Source: Streptomyces sp. SCSIO 30461 (GTDB lineage Bacteria; Actinomycetota; Actinomycetes; Streptomycetales; Streptomycetaceae). From it: 64,000 nucleotides of DNA. Positions 50,491 through 57,338 of this stretch are shown here, piece by piece (position 1 is the first letter of the stretch; each line of letters begins with the position of its first letter). The position numbers were made by a program, and so were the translations under genes. The stretch spans positions 3,092,001 to 3,156,000 of the forward strand of contig NZ_CP146101.1 in NCBI RefSeq assembly GCF_037023745.1. Direction: 5' to 3'. The notes under the pieces were generated by a model. The model was not told where the DNA came from and ran no database searches. It saw only the letters and a list, made by a program, of their open reading frames with translations.

Positions 50491-51654
50491 ATGGAGCCCA
50501 AGCTGATGACCGTCGAAGAGGTTGCGGAGTACCTGGGAGTGCCCAAGTCGTGGGTCTACTCCAACCACAGGCGGAGAGCCATCCCGTCCGGGATCACGTC
50601 CGGCGCGAGCATGGTCAATCACCTGTGGGAGCAGCAGGAAGCGACCACGGAGACCGAACAGGGCAGAGACGTTCGGGCCTTTGTGTGTGAGGAGGAGTGG
50701 ACTGAAGTGCTGAAGAGGGTCAAGCGTGACCCCTCGTTCACCACCAAACTCCGTGCTGCCTGGGACGGGGCGACGCTGCGCAACACCACCAAGGAGGAGG
50801 CGCAGGAAGTCCGCGATCCCGCCATGGTTCTGCACGCGCACATCACTCCGCCCGACTGGGCCCGGTACGTGGGTGAGTCGGAAGCGGCCGGAGGCTCGTA
50901 CAACCGCATCCTCCCCTTCCTGCTGGGCTCCGTTCCCATGCTCGATGACGACCGGGTGAGCCTGCCCGACGTGGACGGTTCGGAGCTGTCGGACGCGTAC
51001 GGCTGGGCTACCGCACGGCCCCGTGTGATCACTCTTGGGGAAGACGCCCGTCCCTTGTGGCGGATCGTCCGACGCTACGCACGCATCCTGGGTGAGACCC
51101 TGCCGGAGGGTCAGGCGGTGTTCATCGAGCGGACCGCAGAGCAGACTCTGAGGGTTGCGGCTTGCCTGGCCGCTTCCGAGTGTTCCGAGATCATCACGGA
51201 AGAGATGCTGTCGGCCGCGTTCATGCTCGTACGCCGATCCGTCCAAGACGCCGTACGCGTCACCAAGGGAGCTACCTCCCCGAAGAAGCAGCGACAGCCA
51301 CTCAGCCTCGCGGACAAGGTGCGCGCCCGCATCGAGCTGCACGGCGGTCGGGCCACCTCCTCTCAAGTGCTCCCCTACGTGGGAGCGTCTGCCAGTGAGG
51401 TGAAGGCACTCCCCGAAATCGTCGTCACCGTGGACCGGTCGGGGAAGACGGGCCGACCGGCCACCGTTTTCACCCTTCGAGGGGACGCTTCCCAGGGCGA
51501 GGAGTCAGCGCCGGCTGAGCGGTCCGTGGTGGATAGGGCGGGAATCAAGGTCGTCCACCTGGACGCCTATCGGCCGGAGCCGAAGGAAGCCCCGGAGCCG
51601 GTGAAGCGGCCCGAACCGATCATCGATTCCAACCCCTTCCGTGCTCTGCTCTAA
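50491..51654 (+). CDS. Chimera: excisionase-type HTH fused to the C-terminal half of a DUF3987 (primase-like) protein
   Basis: A 387-residue protein. Residues 1-33 (MTVEEVAEYLGVPKSWVYSN, then HRRRAIPS) are the DNA-binding half of an excisionase/HTH_17 protein. From about residue 34 (SGITSGASMVNHLW) through 275 the sequence follows DUF3987 replication-type proteins after their P-loop: AFVCEEEWTEVLKRVKRD, LRAAWDGATLRNTTKEE, VLHAHITPPDWARYV and YNRILPFLLGSV. The Walker A part that should precede SGITSG is absent. Residues about 280-350 look like a winged helix (LADKVRARIELHGGRATSSQ). AGAGGAGG precedes the ATG at 50491. The clean frame and codon use suggest a chimeric gene made by an internal deletion, and a functional or neutral role remains open. 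Confidence 0.82.
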   Translation: MEPKLMTVEEVAEYLGVPKSWVYSNHRRRAIPSGITSGASMVNHLWEQQEATTETEQGRDVRAFVCEEEWTEVLKRVKRDPSFTTKLRAAWDGATLRNTTKEEAQEVRDPAMVLHAHITPPDWARYVGESEAAGGSYNRILPFLLGSVPMLDDDRVSLPDVDGSELSDAYGWATARPRVITLGEDARPLWRIVRRYARILGETLPEGQAVFIERTAEQTLRVAACLAASECSEIITEEMLSAAFMLVRRSVQDAVRVTKGATSPKKQRQPLSLADKVRARIELHGGRATSSQVLPYVGASASEVKALPEIVVTVDRSGKTGRPATVFTLRGDASQGEESAPAERSVVDRAGIKVVHLDAYRPEPKEAPEPVKRPEPIIDSNPFRALL

Positions 51655-51668
51655 CCAACCCACAGGAG

Positions 51669-51697
51669 AGCCCCGGCCACTGGCCGGGGCTTCTTTG
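51669..51697 (+). terminator. Rho-independent terminator after the chimeric gene
   Basis: AGCCCCGGCC (51669-51678) pairs perfectly with GGCCGGGGCT (51682-51691) around ACT and is followed by TCTTTG. It lies 15 bp after the stop codon. Confidence 0.9.
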
Positions 51698-51706
51698 TTG
51701 GTTCGA

Positions 51707-52174
51707 CTATCCAACTGGGCAACGCAGTTCGGGAGCGGCGCGATTCGGGGAACAGGTCACCAGTGCCAGAGACAGGAACGAGGGTCGTTCGAGGTAGAAG
51801 CCCAACGACACGTCCGCCCCTGATTCCATTCGCTCAGCAACGGAGTTGACCAGCGTGGACAGACGGGTGGTGTCGCGGTCTCTCTCGGCGGCGAACCGGT
51901 GCGCGTACTCGGCCAGCCTCTCGCCGAGCCAGGCCGCCGCTTCCTTGGCCTCATCCCAGGTGCCACGAACCAAGGAGCGCGGCTTGATGAGCCAGTACGC
52001 CGTTTCGATGGGCGGCAGATCAGAAGTGGGGAACTCCGCGACCGCCTCACGATGCCTCTGGATCAGGTCCGGCGCGCTCCCTGCTGGGGGCGGATGGGGA
52101 TGCGGGGGCCGTCGTAGGGCTTCCTGATCGAAGCGTTGCTTCGGACCGGTCCACAGATATCCATGGTGGTGCAC
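51707..52174 (-). CDS. Hypothetical protein of the integrated element
   Basis: A 155-residue protein without a known family. It has a Pro/His-rich start (PPHPHPPPAGSAP), then a helical core: ETAYWLIKPRSLVRGTWDEA, KEAAAWLGERLAEYAHRFAA and STLVNSVAERMESGADVSLG, and it ends ERPSFLSLALVTCSPN. The codon bias is weaker than the host average. The start is the GTG at 52174, with no strong Shine-Dalgarno. It lies downstream of the DUF397 gene on the same strand. Confidence 0.7.
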   Translation of the reverse strand: MHHHGYLWTGPKQRFDQEALRRPPHPHPPPAGSAPDLIQRHREAVAEFPTSDLPPIETAYWLIKPRSLVRGTWDEAKEAAAWLGERLAEYAHRFAAERDRDTTRLSTLVNSVAERMESGADVSLGFYLERPSFLSLALVTCSPNRAAPELRCPVG

Positions 52175-52263
52175 GAGTCGTTCCCGTTTCGAGGAGTGCC
52201 AGCCGGCCGGGCACGGGCCCAGGGACGGGGGATGGACCCGGCCCGGCTGACGGAGGGGGAGGA

Positions 52264-52488
52264 TCAGACGTTGAGGCCGAACCGCGCCGGGTCGATCCCG
52301 GCCGCGTCCAGTTCCTCCGTGGTGAACCGCAGCGGCTGCGCGTCCGGCCGCTTGCTGTCACCGAGGGCCCAGGCGTCCTCACCGATCTGGGCCAGGGTCA
52401 CGCACCCCTCGGTGCAGGGGCCGCCGCACGCCTTCACGAACGAGGCCCCGTTGATGTCGAGCGCGTACAGCTCACTTCCGTTCAGCAT
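52264..52488 (-). CDS. DUF397 domain protein
   Basis: A 74-residue protein covering one DUF397 domain: ELYALDINGASFVKACGGPC, TEGCVTLAQIGEDAWALGDS and KRPDAQPLRFTTEELDAAGI. The D-S-K in the middle is the family signature. DUF397 proteins pair with XRE/DUF5753 regulators in actinobacteria and are thought to be their partners in a regulatory or toxin-antitoxin-like module. The ATG at 52488 with AAGGTG upstream is used. The XRE/DUF5753 gene is 0.7 kb upstream on the same strand. Confidence 0.85.
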   Translation of the reverse strand: MLNGSELYALDINGASFVKACGGPCTEGCVTLAQIGEDAWALGDSKRPDAQPLRFTTEELDAAGIDPARFGLNV

Positions 52489-52584
52489 GACTGCACCTTC
52501 CTGCTCAACTGATCGCGGCCATGACTGACCGCCGCCGCCCATACCGGGCGGGAGTTCAGGGATTCCACCGCCGAGGCGGGGTCT

Positions 52585-52809
52585 CTACTCGGCGCGAACC
52601 ACCATCGCGAACGAGGTCCGGACGCGCCGGAATCCGGCGTGACCGGAACGATCCGTGTGGTTCATGCACTCCACATCGACGGACGCCGACTCGGTGGAAG
52701 GGGTCGCCTTCCACTTGCAGTGCAGGCACTCAGCCTCAAAGGTCACGTCCGTGTCGGGATGCTCGGTGATTCGGTGCATCACGTACCGCATGGCTGTTTT
52801 GATGCTCAC
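52585..52809 (-). CDS. DUF7848-like zinc-ribbon protein
   Basis: A 74-residue protein. ECLHCKWKATPSTES carries the C-x-x-C, and VDVECMNHTDRSGHAGFRRV has the second Cys and His. This is the layout of small zinc-binding proteins (DUF7848) seen in streptomycete mobile elements. The GTG at 52809 overlaps the stop of the upstream gene (GTGA), so it is coupled to it. Confidence 0.78.
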   Translation of the reverse strand: MSIKTAMRYVMHRITEHPDTDVTFEAECLHCKWKATPSTESASVDVECMNHTDRSGHAGFRRVRTSFAMVVRAE

Positions 52810-53105
52810 AGCCCACTCCTGCGGCTCCGCGCGTTGGCTTCAGCGACTCGGCTACTCAGTCCCTCTGTCGGCCCAATGGGCGGGGCCGTGTAGTCAGGAC
52901 ACTTCGGGCTCCCGCACTCACACCGGGGCCAACGCAAAACCGAGCCAGGCGCCAGGTCGGCGCCCTCGGGGCCAGGGTCGCTCTTCTGCACCATGAGCAC
53001 GCCGTCTACGCCGAACGCTTCGGAGAGACGGGAGAGGAACTGCCGGGCCTCACTGCTGCCCAGATGATCAGCTGATTCGATGCCCTGCGCCCTGCTGTCG
53101 GTCAT
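52806..53105 (-). CDS. Hypothetical protein of the integrated element
   Basis: A 99-residue protein. ARQFLSRLSEAFGVDGVLMV is an amphipathic stretch, then LRWPRCECGSPKCPDYTAPP has a C-x-C and C-x(4)-C pattern that could bind zinc. The ATG at 53105 follows a promoter region carrying the motif CTTGCACCAGCTT (53181-53193). It overlaps the next gene by 4 bp. I recognise no family. Confidence 0.72.
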   Translation of the reverse strand: MTDSRAQGIESADHLGSSEARQFLSRLSEAFGVDGVLMVQKSDPGPEGADLAPGSVLRWPRCECGSPKCPDYTAPPIGPTEGLSSRVAEANARSRRSGL

Positions 53106-53180
53106 CGCGCTGTGCCCTCCCGATCGCTTCCGAGGTCGATAGAACGACCCTAGGAAAGGGCGGATTCAGGCAGCTACGTT

Positions 53181-53193
53181 CTTGCACCAGCTT
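53181..53193. promoter_or_regulatory. 13-bp element motif, copy 1
   Basis: CTTGCACCAGCTT, followed at once by another TTGCAC half (53192-53197). It lies in the gap upstream of the 53105 operon. The same motif with G for C (CTTGCACGAGCTT) lies upstream of the other minus-strand operon of the element. Confidence 0.6.
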
Positions 53194-53202
53194 GCACGCG
53201 AA

Positions 53203-54051
53203 CTAACCGAGAGAGGTGATCGCTTCCGAGATCAGCGCTCGCGCAGGGGCGCCGTGAACCGCAATCTTGGACAGCTCCGCGAACGCTTTCGCGTACGTGG
53301 CAACCTCGCTGGGCGCGGTGACGTTCACGGCCGCTGTGAGCAGTTCGACGCTCGCCTGACGACTGTCGAACAAGTAGAACGCTTCCAAGGGCCAGACACG
53401 GCGCGGAGCCGTGAAGGGAATCACTCCCAGGCTCACGTTCGGCAGAGCCATGACCGCCAGGAGATACCCGAGCTGGCCAGCCATGGTGGCTTCGTCGCCG
53501 ATCCGGTAGCGAAGCACCGTTTCTTCCAGGAGCAGAGCGAACCGGTGGTCACCCTCGTGGAGAACGCGCGAGCGCTCGATCCGGGAGGCGGCGGCCGTCT
53601 CTGAATCGTCTGGGGTTCCTTGGAAGGCCGCGATGGTCGAGAGCAAGGCGGCGGCGTATGCCTCGGTTTGAAGCATCCCGGGGACCACGTTCGAGCAGTA
53701 CACGCGGAAGTGGCGCGTTTGCTCATACAGGGGAACGACTTCCTCCTGTGCCCGGCGCATACCGTGCCGGTGGAGCTTCTGCCAGTGCACGTACATCTGA
53801 TCGGCTTGCCGATTCGCCGCGATCAGGTCTTCAACCTGGCCCTCGGCTCCGCACGCCTTGCACCAGGCGCGGATGTCGGCGTCAGACGCGGGTGTCTTGG
53901 CCCGCTCGATGCGTGACGACTTGGCCGGACTCCAGCCACAGCGAAGGGCCAGCTCATGCCCGGTTAGCTCCGCGTCTCTGCGCAGGCCCCCAAGACGGGT
54001 GGCGATGGCTTCACGGGCAGCCTGGGCACTGGACGAGGGGGATGCAGACAT
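53203..54051 (-). CDS. XRE-family regulator with DUF5753 domain
   Basis: A 282-residue regulator typical of actinobacteria. The HTH is TRLGGLRRDAELTGHELALR and CGWSPAKSSRIERAKTPASD. The DUF5753 part begins QADQMYVHWQKLHRHGMRRA and contains LYEQTRHFRVYCSNVVPGML, QTEAYAAALL and LLEETVLRYRIGDEATMAGQ. Such proteins act with DUF397 and DUF6879 partners, as here. The ATG at 54051 is 26 bp after the DUF6879 stop at 54078, so the two are co-transcribed. It is the likely binder of the 13-bp motif found before both operons of the element. Confidence 0.92.
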   Translation of the reverse strand: MSASPSSSAQAAREAIATRLGGLRRDAELTGHELALRCGWSPAKSSRIERAKTPASDADIRAWCKACGAEGQVEDLIAANRQADQMYVHWQKLHRHGMRRAQEEVVPLYEQTRHFRVYCSNVVPGMLQTEAYAAALLSTIAAFQGTPDDSETAAASRIERSRVLHEGDHRFALLLEETVLRYRIGDEATMAGQLGYLLAVMALPNVSLGVIPFTAPRRVWPLEAFYLFDSRQASVELLTAAVNVTAPSEVATYAKAFAELSKIAVHGAPARALISEAITSLG

Positions 54052-54077
54052 GAGTTGGCTCTTCGCGATTCGTCAGG

Positions 54078-54608
54078 TCAGACCGAGTACTTCTCGTGCG
54101 GGATACCGCGCTCCCACACCGTCTCGAAGGCTGCGGAGGCCAGTGCGGCAACGTCCGGTTCGGACCGTACCTCCCAACCAGGCTCGGACCAGCTCCCCTC
54201 CCCGGTGAAGTGGTTGAAGAGCACGATCTTCCCGTCGAACACCCAGCAGTCGTTCCCTGGAAGTGCGATGTCGGAAGCCTGACGGCGGGGAAGCCAGCGC
54301 ACTTGTTCCCCAGCGTGGAGGTTCACCACGGTGCCTGCGTGCTCGTACCGGATGTACTCCGTGACAGGCTCCGACACCACACGGGCCCGGCGGACGACGA
54401 CTCCCCGGGCCACGGTGCCGCGAATCAAATCAACCCAAGGCGCCCAGTAGGCAGAGGCAGGGTCCACGTCGCGTTGGCCTGTGCGCTGCCAATTCTCGAA
54501 GTCCTCGGCCTCGTCGCCCACCCCGTACGAGTCGCGCATCTCCAGATGCACCGCCGAGTGCCGAGCCGCCGCCAGCAGCTCGTTAAAGCCCGGTTCCTTC
54601 TGCGACAT
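54078..54608 (-). CDS. DUF6879 family protein
   Basis: A 176-residue protein with the typical DUF6879 sequence: FNELLAAARHSAVHLEMRDS, VDLIRGTVARGVVVRRARVV, SEPVTEYIRYEHAGTVVNLH, LPRRQASDIALPGNDCWVFD and VLFNHFTGEGSW. These proteins accompany XRE/DUF5753 regulators; their function is unknown, although some resemble toxin or enzyme-like partners. The ATG at 54608 overlaps the end of the upstream gene by 26 bp. Confidence 0.88.
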   Translation of the reverse strand: MSQKEPGFNELLAAARHSAVHLEMRDSYGVGDEAEDFENWQRTGQRDVDPASAYWAPWVDLIRGTVARGVVVRRARVVSEPVTEYIRYEHAGTVVNLHAGEQVRWLPRRQASDIALPGNDCWVFDGKIVLFNHFTGEGSWSEPGWEVRSEPDVAALASAAFETVWERGIPHEKYSV

Positions 54609-54840
54609 CGCACGCCTTCCTCAGCATCGGCACCATGCGGGCCGGAACCCGGATCACTGCTTCGTGTGGCGGAATGCCGGGCGCATGCCCGGGAACCTCG
54701 AACGCGGCGCACTCCGCCTCTAGCTTCTCGTCTGGCCTCCAGCCTTGAAGCACCAGCTCCCCCTTCTCCTCGTCCACCCATACGGTGGGGGAACCCTGCT
54801 GCCCTGTGTCTGGATCAATCCCGATGAACCGTAGTGCCAT
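54583..54840 (-). CDS. Hypothetical protein, first gene of the XRE operon
   Basis: An 85-residue protein: MALRFIGIDPDTGQQGSPTV, then WVDEEKGELVLQGWRPDEKL, ending VPARMVPMLRKACDVAEGTG. It is a small family found with XRE and DUF6879 genes in streptomycete elements as far as I recall, with no known role. GGAGG lies 5 bases before the ATG at 54840. The promoter carries the motif CTTGCACGAGCTT at 54873-54885. It overlaps DUF6879 by 26 bp. Confidence 0.8.
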   Translation of the reverse strand: MALRFIGIDPDTGQQGSPTVWVDEEKGELVLQGWRPDEKLEAECAAFEVPGHAPGIPPHEAVIRVPARMVPMLRKACDVAEGTGL

Positions 54841-54872
54841 GACTGCCTCCGGTGTCGAGTGGCTTACGCCAA

Positions 54873-54885
54873 CTTGCACGAGCTT
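54873..54885. promoter_or_regulatory. 13-bp element motif, copy 2
   Basis: CTTGCACGAGCTT, 33 bp upstream of the start at 54840. It differs from copy 1 (53181) at one position only. Probably an operator of the element's XRE regulator. Confidence 0.6.
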
Positions 54886-55125
54886 CGTTGCGGCGGCGTC
54901 TGAGCGTCAAGGCTGACGGCCACTCGCAGGCCCTACGTGGTCGGTTCTCGGCCAACCGGAAGACTCGGGCCCGAGGGTTGGCTACGTGACCAACGCATGA
55001 CCAACAGCGGCCAGGAAGGGGCAGAAACAGCAGGTGAGCATGACCAACCCGCACAGGCTCCAAGAGGCAGCAGAGGGTATATTTGCGCAGGTCAGCCAGC
55101 TAGGGGGCTGGTGCCCGAGTGGAGA

Positions 55126-55153
55126 GTTCAAGTCCCCCCTCGGACACCAGCAA
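55126..55153 (+). repeat. attR: tRNA 3'-end direct repeat, 28 bp
   Basis: Identical to 48369-48396. The upstream sequence here cannot form the 5' half of a tRNA, so this copy is the attachment-site remnant and not a second tRNA. Confidence 0.92.
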
Positions 55154-55160
55154 CCAGCAG

Positions 55161-55188
55161 AGACCCCCTGTTGATCAGGGGTCTTTCT
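55161..55188 (+). terminator. Original tRNA-Leu terminator, after attR
   Basis: AGACCCCCTG (55161-55170) pairs with CAGGGGTCT (55176-55184) around TTGAT with one C bulged, followed by TTCT. It shares its core with the copy at 48401, so this is probably the chromosomal terminator pushed away from the tRNA by the insertion. Confidence 0.82.
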
Positions 55189-55401
55189 GTCTTCACGGAT
55201 CCGTCCGGTGCTTTCGGTGATTCATCTCGGATTCGCTCATTCGCCCTGTGCCTGATTTCCCCGGTACGCGTGAGAGGGCGAAAGTCGCCCTTCCCTTTTC
55301 CGCCGGTGCAGGACGCGGACGCTCCGACCAGGATGCGGCGCCTGTCATGAGCCTCTGTGCACGAGCAGTGTGATCGGTCGGCGGAGGTAGCGCCACAGAG
55401 G

Positions 55402-56154
55402 TCAGGGGTGTTGCTGCTTCTCGCCTTCGAGCCAGTCCCTGTAGTAGGTGGGACCCAGGTCGGCGCCGTCCGGAGCGGTGAGCACATCACCGGGCACCGC
55501 GGCGAACATGCCCGCCTGGTCGTCGGTCACCACACGACGGCCGTCGGGACGGGCGCCCAGGGTGATCCGGCCCAGTTCGTCCAGGGAGAACACCTCGGGG
55601 CCGCCCACGTTGCGGATGCCCTGCAGCGGTGGACCGGATGCGGTGCCCGCTACCGCGGCTGCGACATCCGCCGCCGCCATGGGCTGCACAGGGGTCGGTG
55701 GCAGCCGGACGATGTCTCCGTCGCTCGTCCAGGACATGATGGCGTCGACGAACTCGTAGAACTGGGTGGCCCGTACGATCGAATAGGGGGTCGGCCCGTT
55801 CACAAGCGCGTTCTCCTGGGCTGCCTTGGCCCGGTAGTAGTCGAGTCCGGGCACCTGGTCCACGCCGACGATCGAGAGAATCACCTGGTGCCGTATCCCG
55901 GCCGCGTCAGCAGCGGCCCCGATGGCGGCCGCCGACGTCTCGAAGAACTCGATGGAGGACGCGTCGAAGGTGGGGGAGTTCGTCAGGTTGACCGCCACAT
56001 CGGCGCCTGCGAAGGCCTCGTCAAGCCCCTTGCCGCTGACCACGTCGACTCCGGTCGACAGCGACGCCGCGACCACCTCGTGTCCGGCCGCCGAGAGCAA
56101 GTCGACCACCTGGGAGCCGATCAGGCCCTTCCCCCCGAGGACTGTGAACTTCAT
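55402..56154 (-). CDS. NmrA-like NAD(P)-binding protein (atypical SDR)
   Basis: A 250-residue Rossmann protein: FTVLGGKGLIGSQVVDLLSA (G-x-x-G-x-x-G), then VDVVSGKGLDEAFAGADVAV, IRHQVILSIVGVDQVPGLDY and YRAKAAQENALVNGPTPYSI with the Y-x-x-x-K, and NVGGPEVFSLDELGRI. The atypical SDR group includes NAD(P)-sensing regulators and quinone or sugar reductases. The ATG at 56154 is preferred, with GAGGGG about 9 bases upstream. It is the first gene right of the element. Confidence 0.9.
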   Translation of the reverse strand: MKFTVLGGKGLIGSQVVDLLSAAGHEVVAASLSTGVDVVSGKGLDEAFAGADVAVNLTNSPTFDASSIEFFETSAAAIGAAADAAGIRHQVILSIVGVDQVPGLDYYRAKAAQENALVNGPTPYSIVRATQFYEFVDAIMSWTSDGDIVRLPPTPVQPMAAADVAAAVAGTASGPPLQGIRNVGGPEVFSLDELGRITLGARPDGRRVVTDDQAGMFAAVPGDVLTAPDGADLGPTYYRDWLEGEKQQHP

Positions 56155-56392
56155 GGAGCGCACCCCTCACGGCGGCCTTCTGCGGCGGCCCCGGATCTCG
56201 GTGACGGTGGGGTCGGAAACACCTCTCCGACCACGGTACGCCTCACTTCCCGACGTCCGCAGCGCGGAATGCCGAGGTCATCGGGCGCGGTGAAAGCGGC
56301 GACGGTCGACGAAAGGTGGGCCGCGCGGAGGCGGGGCAGCCTGGCGTACGAAGGTGAACGAGGTCCGTCTCCCCCGTGCCGGAGGTGGCGCG

Positions 56393-56521
56393 ATGGCGAA
56401 CGACGAGTCGGCGGTGGGTCCTTCGCACCAGCCGGGGCAGCGGCGAGAGCAGCGCTCCGAGGCATGGAAGACGGCAGTCACCGTCATCCAGGAGGCCGCG
56501 GTGCCGCCCACCCGTCGATGA
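56393..56521 (+). CDS. Possible 42-aa small protein
   Basis: ATG 56393 has GGAGG 7 bases upstream and the frame to the TGA at 56519 shows host-like third-position bias: MANDESAVGPSHQPGQRREQ, then SEAWKTAVTVIQEAAVPPTR. No family is recognised. Apart from this ORF, the 386-bp gap 56155-56540 holds nothing I can support. Confidence 0.5.
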   Translation: MANDESAVGPSHQPGQRREQRSEAWKTAVTVIQEAAVPPTRR

Positions 56522-56540
56522 GGGCGGGCGGCACGAATGC

Positions 56541-57338
56541 TCAGGCTCCCGGTGGTACGTGCGCCGGGCGCCCGTTGCCGCGGGTGAGGCGGTAGCCCCA
56601 GATGCCCGCGAGGGCCGCCAGTACCGCGCCGGCCGCCGTCCACAGCAGCCGGGTGGACCACCAACCTGAGGCCCAGCCGCCGTCCGGTTCGACCCGCGGG
56701 CCGGACACGGGCACCAGTGGCGCTCCCAGGGAGCCGTCCACGTCGGCGGCGGCTCCGGCGTCCGCCGTGGTCACTTCGAGCGAGGTGTCCACGGACTCGC
56801 CGAGGTCATCGGCGGGGGCGGCGACGACGGTCAGGCGCACGTAGTAGGCGCCGGGCAGCGGATCGTTCGCCGCGGGTTCGGCCCAGGCCCTGACCGTACG
56901 CAGCGCACACGACAACTCCACCGAAGCGGTGTCGGCTGACGCCCTCTTGGTGTCGCTGCCGTAGCGGCAGGCCTGACGGCGCCGCAGACCGTCGTACACG
57001 TCGAGCCGCCAGGTGTGGGCTCCATGCCGGGCCTGGGTATCCGGCAGTTTCACCGTGGCCCTGACCGTGGGGCGGTCCCCGGCGTCGGCGGGGAACTGCC
57101 AGTACAGGTAGTCACCGGTCGCCCCCCGGGCCGTGGCCCGCTGCCCGGGGCGGACGACCGTGGCGGTGCGGAACGACGTACCGGCCTCGGTCGGCGCCGG
57201 GGCTTCTTCCCCGACCTCGGACGCGGTCGGGGACGGTGTGTCGGCCACGGCGGTCCCGGGGAGCGCGGACAGCGCGGCGAAGGCCGCGAGCACGCCCGCG
57301 AGAGCGCGCAGGCCTCGGGTACGGGTACGAGCACGCAT
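56541..57338 (-). CDS. Secreted/anchored beta-sandwich protein paired with the VWA protein
   Basis: A 265-residue protein with a signal peptide (RGLRALAGVLAAFAALSALPGTAVA), an extracellular part of about 200 residues and a C-terminal membrane helix (LLWTAAGAVLAALAGIWGYR) with a short basic tail. The middle contains SFRTATVVRPGQRATARGAT, GDYLYWQFPADAGDRPTVRA and a DTKRASADTASVELSCALRT segment, similar in style to the second half of the VWA protein upstream. The start codon overlaps that gene's stop (TGATG), so they are one unit. Function unknown; cell-surface assembly or metal-dependent adhesion is a guess. Confidence 0.82.
   Translation of the reverse strand: MRARTRTRGLRALAGVLAAFAALSALPGTAVADTPSPTASEVGEEAPAPTEAGTSFRTATVVRPGQRATARGATGDYLYWQFPADAGDRPTVRATVKLPDTQARHGAHTWRLDVYDGLRRRQACRYGSDTKRASADTASVELSCALRTVRAWAEPAANDPLPGAYYVRLTVVAAPADDLGESVDTSLEVTTADAGAAADVDGSLGAPLVPVSGPRVEPDGGWASGWWSTRLLWTAAGAVLAALAGIWGYRLTRGNGRPAHVPPGA

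Larger units (their letters stand above)
48369..55153. mobile_element. Integrated element in tRNA-Leu(GAG), about 6.8 kb, degenerate
   Basis: The element lies between perfect 28-bp repeats of the tRNA 3' end, with a tyrosine integrase next to attL, as in actinomycete integrative elements (pSAM2/SLP1 style). The content differs from the flanks: A/T-richer codons, small ORFs and XRE/DUF397-type genes. Present are a frameshifted integrase, an HTH protein, an excisionase/DUF3987 chimera and a seven-gene minus-strand cargo. FtsK-like transfer genes, spread genes and an intact replication protein are not seen. It is therefore probably a non-transferable remnant carrying a regulatory cargo. Confidence 0.9.

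Noticed and set aside
55100..55156. Possible second tRNA at the right end of the element
   Set aside because: Only the T-arm/acceptor 3' half is present; no 5' acceptor, D-arm or anticodon stem can be formed, so it is attR.
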